42,492 nt of DNA. Origin: a virus. The notes under the pieces are model-generated. The model searched no databases, was not told where the DNA came from, and was given only the letters and a program-made list of their open reading frames with translations. Location of the stretch: positions 1 to 42,492 of IMG/VR virus record IMGVR_UViG_3300034146_000013. One strand, written 5' to 3'. Below, piece by piece: positions 16,173-21,973 of the stretch. Position 1 is the stretch's first letter; each line of letters starts with the position of its first letter. Both the position numbers and the translations under genes were made by a program.

Positions 16173-16463
16173 TCATTCGAGGATGCCACGCTCCATCCTC
16201 TTCCGGAGTTGGTACGCGGCGGAGGCCATCGCGGCGCGCTCCGGCGTGTTGTGGACTGCGCAGCACTCCGGGCCGGCGGGATCGAGTCGGCCGCTGCACG
16301 GGCAGAAGCCGGCGTTGCAGGTCTTCGGCGTGAAGGTCCGGCCGTCCCGTGTGGTGACCGGTTCGAGGCAGCGGCAGGGATACGGCTCCGTGACCGGCGT
16401 ACCGGCGATCAACCAACGGCCGAAGGCCGCTCCCGAAGGAGCGGCCTTACTCGCTTCTGTCAT
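16173..16463 (-). CDS. small cysteine-rich hypothetical protein
   Basis: 96 residues from ATG 16463, with GGAGAG 9 nt upstream and starting 2 nt after the stop of the DUF2637 gene. Seven cysteines occur in the middle (PCRCLEPV, TCNAGFCPCSGR, ECCAVH), suggesting one or two metal sites, followed by a basic helix. No family recognised. A perfect hairpin with a UUCG loop covers codons 5-14, so the start region may also be an attenuator or the real start may lie downstream. Confidence 0.65.
   Translation of the reverse strand: MTEASKAAPSGAAFGRWLIAGTPVTEPYPCRCLEPVTTRDGRTFTPKTCNAGFCPCSGRLDPAGPECCAVHNTPERAAMASAAYQLRKRMERGILE
16423..16448 (-). terminator. UUCG hairpin within the start of the cysteine-rich gene
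   Basis: On the - strand AAGGCCGCTCC, loop TTCG, GGAGCGGCCTT: an 11-bp perfect stem, of the type used as a terminator elsewhere here (28053). It lies 18 nt past the stop of the DUF2637 gene, inside the next reading frame, so it may reduce transcription into that gene. Confidence 0.5.
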
Positions 16464-16465
16464 GA

Positions 16466-17308
16466 TCACTTCTCTCCGTTCAGCGCCGCGCGGACGCGGG
16501 CGATGTGGGTAGCGGACTGTCCGACGATCGAGGCGATTGTCTCGTCCGTGGTGGACGCGTCCTCCGTGATGATCTTGATCGCACGCTTCGTCCGCTGCCA
16601 CGGCTTCGCGGTTAGTCCGTCCACCATGTCGAGGACGTCCACGTCCGTCCGTCCGTCCGTCAGGAGACGAACCGCCTTCTCGACGTCCCACGCCGCGACG
16701 CGTCCGGCACCCGTGATCGTCTTCGCCTTCGGCGCGTCCACCTTCGGAGCGGCCGGCTTCGGCGTGGCCTTCACGATCGGCTTCGGAGCAGTGAGCGGAA
16801 CGATCGGGAGCAGTCGGCGGGAGCCGGCTCCGATGAAGCGCGAGACCGGAGCGGGAGCCGGCTTCACGAACGGCACGATCGGGAGCAGATCGGGGAGGAC
16901 GGTTACGATCTTCTCAACTTCAACGATCTTCTCAACCTCGATCGTCTCCGGCTCGATGGCCTTCGCCTTCTTCGCGGTTCCCTCGATCACGAACGCGACC
17001 ACCATGCAAACCGGCATCGACGCTGCGATCATGAGCTTCGGCATGTGGAGCGCGTTCTCCGCGTGAGCGTTGAACGCGAGGGAGAAGATCGCGCCGACAA
17101 GGATTGCGAAGATGCCGGCGACCCGACGTCCGGTCTGAACGGCGCGGATCCCGACGTACAGGAGACCGTCGATGCCGATCGCGTAAACCGGCGAGACGAA
17201 CCACGGGTTCGACTGCGAGACGACGCTCATGATGTGGCCGGCGGAGGCGATGAACGCGGCTCCGGCAACGGCTCCCGCTGCCTGCTCCGACTTGATGTTG
17301 AACTTCAT
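16466..17308 (-). CDS. DUF2637-like membrane protein with C-terminal HTH
   Basis: 280 residues from ATG 17308 with GAAGGGA upstream. Residues 8-110 contain three to four membrane helices with the DUF2637 pattern (SAGHIMSVVSQSNPWFVSP, YAIGIDGLLYVGIRAVQ, VAGIFAILVGAIFSLAFN), known from actinobacterial plasmids, conjugative elements and phages. A Val/Glu stretch (EVEKIVEVEKIV) and a Pro/Ala/Lys-rich linker follow. The last 80 residues are helical with an HTH-like end (DETIASIVGQSATHIARVRA). This suggests a membrane-tethered DNA-binding protein. The membrane and linker halves together with the FtsK-like ATPase nearby recall plasmid spread and transfer regions; a direct link is inference. Confidence 0.8.
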   Translation of the reverse strand: MKFNIKSEQAAGAVAGAAFIASAGHIMSVVSQSNPWFVSPVYAIGIDGLLYVGIRAVQTGRRVAGIFAILVGAIFSLAFNAHAENALHMPKLMIAASMPVCMVVAFVIEGTAKKAKAIEPETIEVEKIVEVEKIVTVLPDLLPIVPFVKPAPAPVSRFIGAGSRRLLPIVPLTAPKPIVKATPKPAAPKVDAPKAKTITGAGRVAAWDVEKAVRLLTDGRTDVDVLDMVDGLTAKPWQRTKRAIKIITEDASTTDETIASIVGQSATHIARVRAALNGEK

Positions 17309-17343
17309 TTGATAGGTCCCTTCTCGTTGGCTTCTGAGAAGAG

Positions 17344-17363
17344 CTTACCACGAACTTAGTAAG
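17344..17363 (-). promoter_or_regulatory. operator/promoter element h
   Basis: On the - strand CTTACTAAGTTCGTGGTAAG continues into CT, giving TAAGCT, identical to element i over all 20 bp. About 33 nt of leader with a ribosome site precede the DUF2637 gene start at 17308. Confidence 0.75.
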
Positions 17364-17375
17364 AGACGGAAGAGC

Positions 17376-17402
17376 GGGGACGGACTAAGTTCGTCCGTCC
17401 CC
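17376..17402. terminator. 10-bp hairpin after gene at 17417-17713
   Basis: Stem GGGGACGGAC against GTCCGTCCCC with a 7-nt loop, 15 bp beyond the leftward stop codon. It separates the 17.4-18.5 kb operon from promoter h. Confidence 0.75.
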
Positions 17403-17416
17403 TGCTTCGTCCCGTA

Positions 17417-17713
17417 TCAGTCCTTCGCGAACGCGTCCGGTCCGGCCTCGATCTGCACGACGCGGCGCGTGATGGTCTCGACGTGCGCGAGGTTCACGAC
17501 GACGACGTCCCCCGCGAAGACGGAATCCATCTTGTCGAAGACGTACCCGACGGCGAACCCGGACGGAAGGTCTCCGAGGATCGGCGCGACGCGCTCGCCC
17601 ATCGCGATTTCCTCTTCCGACGCTTCCTCGATCTGCCGCTCCCGCAGCGGCTCCGTGATGATGACGCGTCCGCTGATGAACCGGATCTCGTCTCGCTCGA
17701 CGTTGTGAATCAT
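17417..17713 (-). CDS. hypothetical protein
   Basis: 98 residues from ATG 17713 with GGAGG 8 nt upstream; the start overlaps the stop of the preceding gene by 4 nt. The sequence is acidic and beta-rich (RDEIRFISGRVIITEPL, FAGDVVVVNLAHVETITRRV). No domain recognised. Third gene of a leftward operon driven by element i and ended by a hairpin. Confidence 0.75.
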   Translation of the reverse strand: MIHNVERDEIRFISGRVIITEPLRERQIEEASEEEIAMGERVAPILGDLPSGFAVGYVFDKMDSVFAGDVVVVNLAHVETITRRVVQIEAGPDAFAKD

Positions 17714-18288
17714 GATTGAACCTCCGGGTTCAGGTTGTGGATCTCGTGGTTGTGGCGGTAGTTGCAGGTGACGGGAGATCCCGTCGAGTTGTAGATCGAG
17801 CGGATCTGCGCTCCGCAGACGAACTGATCGATCGTCCCGCGCTCGAATCCGTGACGCGGATACCCACTCCACGTTTGCGCCATTGCTGCGGCGCGGATTG
17901 CGTGCGAGAGCGGGTTCTTCCCCTTGCCGACGGTTCCGCCGACGATCTCCTGAGTGATCTCCTCGATCCGCTCCGGAGCCTGTTCCTCGATCAGAAGCGG
18001 ATAGGCCGGCGTGGCGCGTCGTCCGTCCATCACGGACGGGAAGAGCGTCTCCGCGTCCGGGACGAAGTTGCCGGCGAAGTTCGCGAGACGGGAGAGCAGA
18101 TCCTCCATGAGGTACCCGCGATCGTACTCCTTCTCCGCGTTCGGGTCGGTTGCCGTCTCGCCGTTGAGCTTCCGCGCCGTGTCATCGAGGAGCGCGAGGA
18201 TCTGCTCCCCGATCTCCTGACGGGTCTCCACGATGCCGGCCGCACGCTGATTCGCGAGATCCTGTGCCGTGTACTCGAAGTAAGTCAC
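17710..18288 (-). CDS. hypothetical protein
   Basis: 192 residues from GTG 18288, preceded by GGAGGACGA; the GTG lies in a GTGA overlap with the upstream stop. Mostly helical, acidic N-terminal half (ALLDDTARKLNGETATD). The end has CGAQIRSIYNSTGSPVTCNY followed by RHNHEIHN, two Cys and three His that could bind metal. Not recognised. Confidence 0.75.
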   Translation of the reverse strand: MTYFEYTAQDLANQRAAGIVETRQEIGEQILALLDDTARKLNGETATDPNAEKEYDRGYLMEDLLSRLANFAGNFVPDAETLFPSVMDGRRATPAYPLLIEEQAPERIEEITQEIVGGTVGKGKNPLSHAIRAAAMAQTWSGYPRHGFERGTIDQFVCGAQIRSIYNSTGSPVTCNYRHNHEIHNLNPEVQS

Positions 18289-18515
18289 TCGTCCTCCAAT
18301 GCCTCATCGATGATCCGGTCCACCTTCTTCTGTGCGACCTCCACGCGCCACACGATCACGATCATGATCCCGAACACGATGACCGTCCGGAGCGGGTTTT
18401 CCGCAAGAACCGCGTAAATCTGAACGATCGCGTTCAGGATCCACGCTCCCGCGCTCTCCGCAACCTCGATGATCCGTGCCGGTAGAGAGGCAATGAATCC
18501 GTAAATGTTTTCCAT
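18285..18515 (-). CDS. small single-helix membrane protein
   Basis: 76 residues from ATG 18515. An amphipathic N-terminal region (GFIASLPARIIEVAESAG) is followed by a strong membrane helix (LRTVIVFGIMIVIVW) and a charged tail (AQKKVDRIIDEALEDE). The -10 TAAGCT of element i ends 6 nt before the ATG and there is no ribosome site, so translation should be leaderless. Unknown function. Confidence 0.75.
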   Translation of the reverse strand: MENIYGFIASLPARIIEVAESAGAWILNAIVQIYAVLAENPLRTVIVFGIMIVIVWRVEVAQKKVDRIIDEALEDE

Positions 18516-18523
18516 GAGAAGAG

Positions 18524-18543
18524 CTTACCACGAACTTAGTAAG
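18524..18543 (-). promoter_or_regulatory. operator/promoter element i (leaderless)
   Basis: On the - strand CTTACTAAGTTCGTGGTAAG then CT (TAAGCT), 6 nt, ATG 18515. The 20-bp site is identical to element h. A weak -35 (TTCCGT) lies 18 bp upstream of the -10. Confidence 0.8.
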
Positions 18544-18551
18544 ACACGGAA

Positions 18552-18581
18552 GAGCCGCGCCAAAGAATCTCGACGCGGCTC
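18552..18581 (-). terminator. hairpin after DUF1353 gene
   Basis: Arms GAGCCGCG and CGCGGCTC with a 14-nt loop, located 7 bp past the stop of the leftward DUF1353 gene and directly upstream of promoter i. Outer ACGGA/CCGT bases can extend the stem with a bulge. Confidence 0.65.
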
Positions 18582-18587
18582 CGTGGA

Positions 18588-19145
18588 TCAGACAGAGAGA
18601 GAGCCGGCCTCCGTCTTGCCGTCGATCACGCGCGACCACGCGAGTTCGATGATGTTGTGGACGATGACGGCAGCGGCGACGACGATCATCGCAAGAGGCG
18701 GGAGGACGGAGCACAGGAACGCGATCGTCCCGAGCATCATCTTTGGGAACGTCCGGAGCCATCCGGGCCGGCGCGTCTTCGAGAAGAGAGCGGCCCACCG
18801 AACGCCGGTCCACATGAGGAGCCGACGGTACGCCGGGACGCGAAGCTCCCGCAGCGCGCGGAGGAACAGGCCGTCCGCGTCCACGGACGACACGCGGCCG
18901 GACTCCACGCAGTGAGTGAGAAGGAAGTCGTGAAGGATCGCAGCTTTCGTGTACGACCCGAAGCGGGCGATCAGCCATACCGCGATACGGGGAACGGTGG
19001 CGAAGTCCGTCACGTACCCGGCAGGGACGATGAACTCGTCCACGTCCCCGATGTACCGAACCTCCTCTTCGAGCCTCCACAGAACCGGGGAGATCGGCTC
19101 AACGAGCACGCGATCCCCGCGAGTGCCTTTCGATGCGAACGGCAT
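18588..19145 (-). CDS. DUF1353 family protein
   Basis: 185 residues from ATG 19145, AGGAGG 5 nt upstream, in a TAATG junction. The pattern VPAGYVTDFATVPRIAVWLI, then KAAILHDFLLTH, then ADGLFLRALRELRVPAYRR and MWTGVRWAAL is the DUF1353 core found in many phages and some bacteria. Its function is unknown; the conserved D, H and D residues suggest a metal site. A C-terminal hydrophobic segment (AFLCSVLPPLAMIVVAAAVIVHNII) is a likely membrane anchor, longer than the minimal domain. Confidence 0.85.
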   Translation of the reverse strand: MPFASKGTRGDRVLVEPISPVLWRLEEEVRYIGDVDEFIVPAGYVTDFATVPRIAVWLIARFGSYTKAAILHDFLLTHCVESGRVSSVDADGLFLRALRELRVPAYRRLLMWTGVRWAALFSKTRRPGWLRTFPKMMLGTIAFLCSVLPPLAMIVVAAAVIVHNIIELAWSRVIDGKTEAGSLSV

Positions 19146-19339
19146 TACGCCTCCTGTCCCGGCAGAATCGCACCCGACGCGAGAAGATCCTCCACGGTCG
19201 CGATCATGGTTGCCTTGTTCGCGGAAGGGACGTCCTCCCACGGAACCGCGCTCTCTTTGCGCGTCTCGTACCCCTTCGAGGGTGCGACGCGCTCGTACGC
19301 CTCATGGAACGCTTTCGCGATTCGTTCCGCATCCGACAT
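19145..19339 (-). CDS. small conserved phage protein (RyR-like pattern)
   Basis: 64 residues from ATG 19339 with AGGAGG 8 nt upstream. Pattern RIAKAFHEAYERVAPSKG, then VPWEDVPSANKATM, resembles short RyR-domain-like phage proteins and is similar in layout to the protein at 35235-35402. Role unknown. Coupled to the DUF1353 gene by TAATG. Confidence 0.75.
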   Translation of the reverse strand: MSDAERIAKAFHEAYERVAPSKGYETRKESAVPWEDVPSANKATMIATVEDLLASGAILPGQEA

Positions 19340-19362
19340 GGTTACGCCTCCTAGATACGGCG

Positions 19363-19393
19363 AAGCCGCGTCCCCGATCGGTGGACGCGGCTT
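19363..19393. terminator. 11-bp hairpin
   Basis: Stem AAGCCGCGTCC against GGACGCGGCTT with a 9-nt loop, 19 bp past the stop of the leftward gene at 19412. It should end that gene's transcript or attenuate read-through into the next pair. Confidence 0.75.
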
Positions 19394-19411
19394 TCGCTGT
19401 GAGCGGATGGA

Positions 19412-19747
19412 TCAGACGAGAGTGTCGGCCGCGTCGTCGCCGGCCGGCGCGTCGGTGGAGTCGGTCTCGGAGCCGGCGTTCTGCTCCTTGCGCTCCCGCG
19501 CGACCTTCTTCTTCAGGACGACGGCGACGGTCTCGGCGTCACCCTGCACGGAGACGACGGTCCGCTTCTCGTCCTCCGTGCCGATGGCCTCCACCTCCAC
19601 GACCCGCGCGGAGAAGTCGCCCGACTTGCCGTCGATCTCCTTCAAGCCGGCCTTCGCGGCGAAGTTCATGACGGCGAAGTCGCCGTAGGCGAAGGTGACG
19701 TACTCGTCCGACTCGACGGCCGCGATGGTCACGAGGTACTTCGACAT
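19412..19747 (-). CDS. hypothetical protein with acidic tail
   Basis: 111 residues from ATG 19747 with GAGGAG 7 nt upstream. The N-terminal 85 residues look like a compact alpha/beta domain (YLVTIAAVESDEYVTFAYGD, GDFSARVVEVEAIGTE, TVAVVLKKKVARER). The last 25 residues are acidic and Ser/Thr/Ala-rich. Not recognised. The position beside the putative ssDNA-binding gene suggests a DNA metabolism role, but there is no motif to prove it. Confidence 0.7.
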   Translation of the reverse strand: MSKYLVTIAAVESDEYVTFAYGDFAVMNFAAKAGLKEIDGKSGDFSARVVEVEAIGTEDEKRTVVSVQGDAETVAVVLKKKVARERKEQNAGSETDSTDAPAGDDAADTLV

Positions 19748-19768
19748 TGTGGCTCCTCATTGTTTGGC

Positions 19769-19785
19769 GTTACGTTCATCGTAAC
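19769..19785 (-). promoter_or_regulatory. short palindrome upstream of gene at 19412-19747
   Basis: GTTACGTTCATCGTAAC: 6-bp arms and a 5-bp centre. It resembles a shortened version of the dispersed repeat (GTTAC arms, GAAC-like centre). On the - strand it includes TACGAT, a possible -10. The 98-bp gap holds nothing else visible. Confidence 0.45.
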
Positions 19786-19845
19786 ACTCATGACCCGGAT
19801 CGGGACCGGCGAAGTACCGATCCGGGAGAATGAATGTTCGAGAAA

Positions 19846-20502
19846 TCAGCGGATCTTGAAACCTTCGGTCCGCGCCACGTTCCACCACGCGCGAGCCTTC
19901 GCCATCGCGTCCGGGTTCGTGTCGAGCAACTCGAAGTGCCACTTCGCCTTCGGACGCTCGCCGGCCTTACGCGGGTCCGCCTTGACCTTCGCCTCCCACG
20001 CAGCGAGTTCCGCCGCGAAGTCCTCGTACGTCTTGCCGTTCCGCATCTCCTTCGCGGAGTAGCCGGCGCGGATCCGACCCACGCCGAACGGACGCGGCGA
20101 CTTGTCGAGCTTGTTCAGGCTCCCGATGATGTTCGCCCACGAGACACGGAAGTTCGGGACCGTGAAGGGGAACTCCTCCACCGTCATGATCTTCGCCTCG
20201 AACTCGTTCTCCTTCCCCTGAACCTTCGAGCGGTACTCGTACTCCATCTTCCCGCCGTCGAGGATGACGAGATCCACCGTCCATTCCTCACGAACCGCCG
20301 GGAACCCCTTCGATTGGAGGTAGTCCGAGACCTTCGCCTCCGGGTCGAACGAGCGCGGGACGACGACGATCGTACGGCCTTCGAGGACGTCGATCGGGGG
20401 ACGCGGCACGAAGACTCCGCCGGACTTCACGTCCTCCGACGTTGCGAACGGGTCGTTCTCGTCCACGCCGACGGCGAACGGGTCATCCATGACATCCGAC
20501 AT
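19846..20502 (-). CDS. putative single-stranded DNA-binding protein
   Basis: 218 residues from ATG 20502 with AGGAG 9 nt upstream. It starts with two DPFA motifs (MDDPFAVGVDENDPFATSED), an acidic DPF signal like the tips of SSB proteins and also present at the start of the neighbouring nuclease. Then comes a beta-rich domain (IVVVPRSFDPEAKVSDYL, WTVDLVILDGGKMEYEY) that could be an OB fold, and a helical C-terminus with KAKWHFELLDTN. The gene order SSB-like, nuclease, helicase fits a recombination/replication cassette. Inference from order and pattern, not a clear family match. Confidence 0.6.
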   Translation of the reverse strand: MSDVMDDPFAVGVDENDPFATSEDVKSGGVFVPRPPIDVLEGRTIVVVPRSFDPEAKVSDYLQSKGFPAVREEWTVDLVILDGGKMEYEYRSKVQGKENEFEAKIMTVEEFPFTVPNFRVSWANIIGSLNKLDKSPRPFGVGRIRAGYSAKEMRNGKTYEDFAAELAAWEAKVKADPRKAGERPKAKWHFELLDTNPDAMAKARAWWNVARTEGFKIR

Positions 20503-20543
20503 GCTGTTGCTCCTACTGTTTGGGGAGGTGAGTCCTCCCAACG

Positions 20544-20614
20544 TGGGGACTTCGGGATTTGAACCCGTTCGTCTCTCGCGAGACTTTAGCCATGTGGCCG
20601 CGTCCGGCCTCCCC
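20544..20614 (-). tRNA. tRNA-like cloverleaf without a normal anticodon loop
   Basis: On the - strand the 3' half is tRNA-like: T-arm CGGG-TTCAAAT-CCCG followed by AGTCCCC and A, with GGGGA at the 5' end pairing TCCCC. In the middle are GGCC-ACAT-GGCT and GTCTC-GCGA-GAGAC. The latter, in the anticodon-arm (or long variable-arm) position, is closed by a GNRA tetraloop, so there is no 7-nt anticodon loop with U33. Length about 71 nt; no encoded CCA. It could be a decayed class II tRNA or a tRNA-like RNA. It sits between two leftward genes of one operon. Confidence 0.5.
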
Positions 20615-20667
20615 TTGCGCGGTATTTGTAGCACGCGCCGCGCCGCGTGTCTTGCTCCCCCCGGAGC

Positions 20668-20802
20668 TTAGCTTCGGCCGGCGCGGCGCGCGGCCTCCGC
20701 CGCGTTCTCCGCGTTGATCCGGTCGTTCTCGATCCGGTCGTTCGCGGTCCGGCTAGCCTGCGATGCCTGACGGTTGACCGCGTCTCCCTGGTGATTCGAC
20801 AT
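20668..20802 (-). CDS. tiny charged protein, 44 aa
   Basis: ATG 20802 with GGAGA 9 nt upstream; stop TAA 20668-20670. The sequence begins MSNHQGDAVNRQASQASRTA and continues with a repeated DRIEN/DRINAEN helix, then Ala/Arg-rich to the end. Fully helical and highly charged. It is the first reading frame after promoter k. Function unknown; composition resembles small phage anti-host or DNA mimic peptides, but that is guesswork. Confidence 0.55.
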   Translation of the reverse strand: MSNHQGDAVNRQASQASRTANDRIENDRINAENAAEAARRAGRS

Positions 20803-20850
20803 GATCCGTGTTCTCCGTTCGCCGGTCTGTGTTGCTCTGTTGAGTAGAAC

Positions 20851-20870
20851 TCTACTAGGAACTTAGGGAG
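20851..20870 (-). promoter_or_regulatory. operator/promoter element k
   Basis: On the - strand the site reads CTCCCTAAGTTCCTAGTAGA and runs into TAGAGT as -10, with TAGACA 18 bp upstream as -35. Left arm degenerate. The sequence GAACTCTACYANGAACTTAG on + is shared with element l. It drives the tiny protein, tRNA-like RNA and SSB-like gene. Confidence 0.6.
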
Positions 20871-20875
20871 TGTGT

Positions 20876-21973
20876 CTACCCCCGGAGCAAACTTTCTTCG
20901 AGCCTCTTCGCGGCCGTCTGAGCTTCCTCCGCGAGAATCACGTTCCACACGCGCTTCTCCTTGCACTCCTTCACGAGCGCCGCGCCTTCCTCGCGCGTGG
21001 AGACCGCAGCGAAGCGCGCCGCGTACCGCTCCGTCTCCGTCACGCTGGGAGCCTCACGGAGCCACGCACGCGGCTTCTTCGCGGACTTCCCTCCCCGGCG
21101 GTCGAGCACGACTTCCCGCGCGAGTTGCGCCGTCTTGTACCCGGCTTGAATGTCCACCTCGTACACGTCCACGGCGGGGACTCCGGAGGGATGCTCCTTC
21201 GGCATCCACAGGACGTGTGCGACGTCGAGCGACACCTTCGGCATATCGACCCACCGACCCTCACGCGGGTTTGCCGTGCCCGCCGGCTCCCACATCGCGA
21301 CGGCGCGCGCGTAACAGGCGAGTTGTGCCGCGATCTCCAACCACGTCCAAAACTTCTTCTGTGTTTTCAGGTCCCCGATGTGAAGACCCTTCGTCCGGAG
21401 ATCGATCAGGACGGCATCGAGCGTCCCGATCGCGTCGAACTCCGGGATCACCACGCGGCGCTCTGCGAGACCCGGTACCCGTTCGAGTTCGTTCCGGAGA
21501 AGCGCGGACTTGAAGAGCGACAGATGTTCGCGCGCGAAGCTGTCCGGCATCGCAGCGGGGATCGCTAGGTGGTCCGCCTCCACGAGTTCATGACGCGCGT
21601 TGCCGAACTTCGCTCCCTCGTTCCCGCCGGAAATGTCTTTGCAGCGGTTCACGAACTCTTCGATCTCCGCGCGCCGCGTCGGGTAGTCCTTCCCCTGAAC
21701 CGCAGCGAGCGTGAGCCGGAGATCCCGGAGGACAGCGTCCGCGTCAACGTGAACCGCAATCATGATCTGTTCGATCTCCCACACACGAAGGGAGAACTGA
21801 TCCGTGATCGCCTTCACGAGGTTCGTGACCCGCTGCCAACCGCCGGTTTTCTTCGACCCGTCGAGATCCGGGAGCCGGTAGCGGCCGGCGCTGATGATCG
21901 CGTTCCGCTTCGCCATGAGCGCCACGCCGGCGATGTCATCCCCCGTGGCGAACGGGTCCTCCATGAGTCGCAT
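20876..21973 (-). CDS. RecB/Cas4-like PD-(D/E)XK exonuclease
   Basis: 365 residues from ATG 21973 (TAATG junction with the helicase); ATG 21964 is an alternative. RecB-family signatures appear in order: a His in FGNARHELVEAD (about 122-133), Asp in GTLDAVLIDL (about 183-192), DLKT in IGDLKTQKK (about 198-206), then an AAQLACYARAVAMW helix that supplies the usual Gln-Tyr pair. The N-terminus has MEDPFATGDD, the same DPFA signal as the SSB-like protein. Such nucleases process DNA ends for phage recombination. Placed directly after the helicase, likely working with it. Confidence 0.85.
   Translation of the reverse strand: MRLMEDPFATGDDIAGVALMAKRNAIISAGRYRLPDLDGSKKTGGWQRVTNLVKAITDQFSLRVWEIEQIMIAVHVDADAVLRDLRLTLAAVQGKDYPTRRAEIEEFVNRCKDISGGNEGAKFGNARHELVEADHLAIPAAMPDSFAREHLSLFKSALLRNELERVPGLAERRVVIPEFDAIGTLDAVLIDLRTKGLHIGDLKTQKKFWTWLEIAAQLACYARAVAMWEPAGTANPREGRWVDMPKVSLDVAHVLWMPKEHPSGVPAVDVYEVDIQAGYKTAQLAREVVLDRRGGKSAKKPRAWLREAPSVTETERYAARFAAVSTREEGAALVKECKEKRVWNVILAEEAQTAAKRLEESLLRG

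Noticed and set aside
16122-17066. 314-codon rightward frame opposite the DUF2637 gene
   Set aside because: The leftward frame has membrane helices, good start and known pattern; this one is low-complexity Ser/Ala/Phe sequence.
20544-20614. Integration (attP) site at the tRNA-like sequence
   Set aside because: No integrase gene was found anywhere in the window, and the tRNA-like RNA is internal to an operon.
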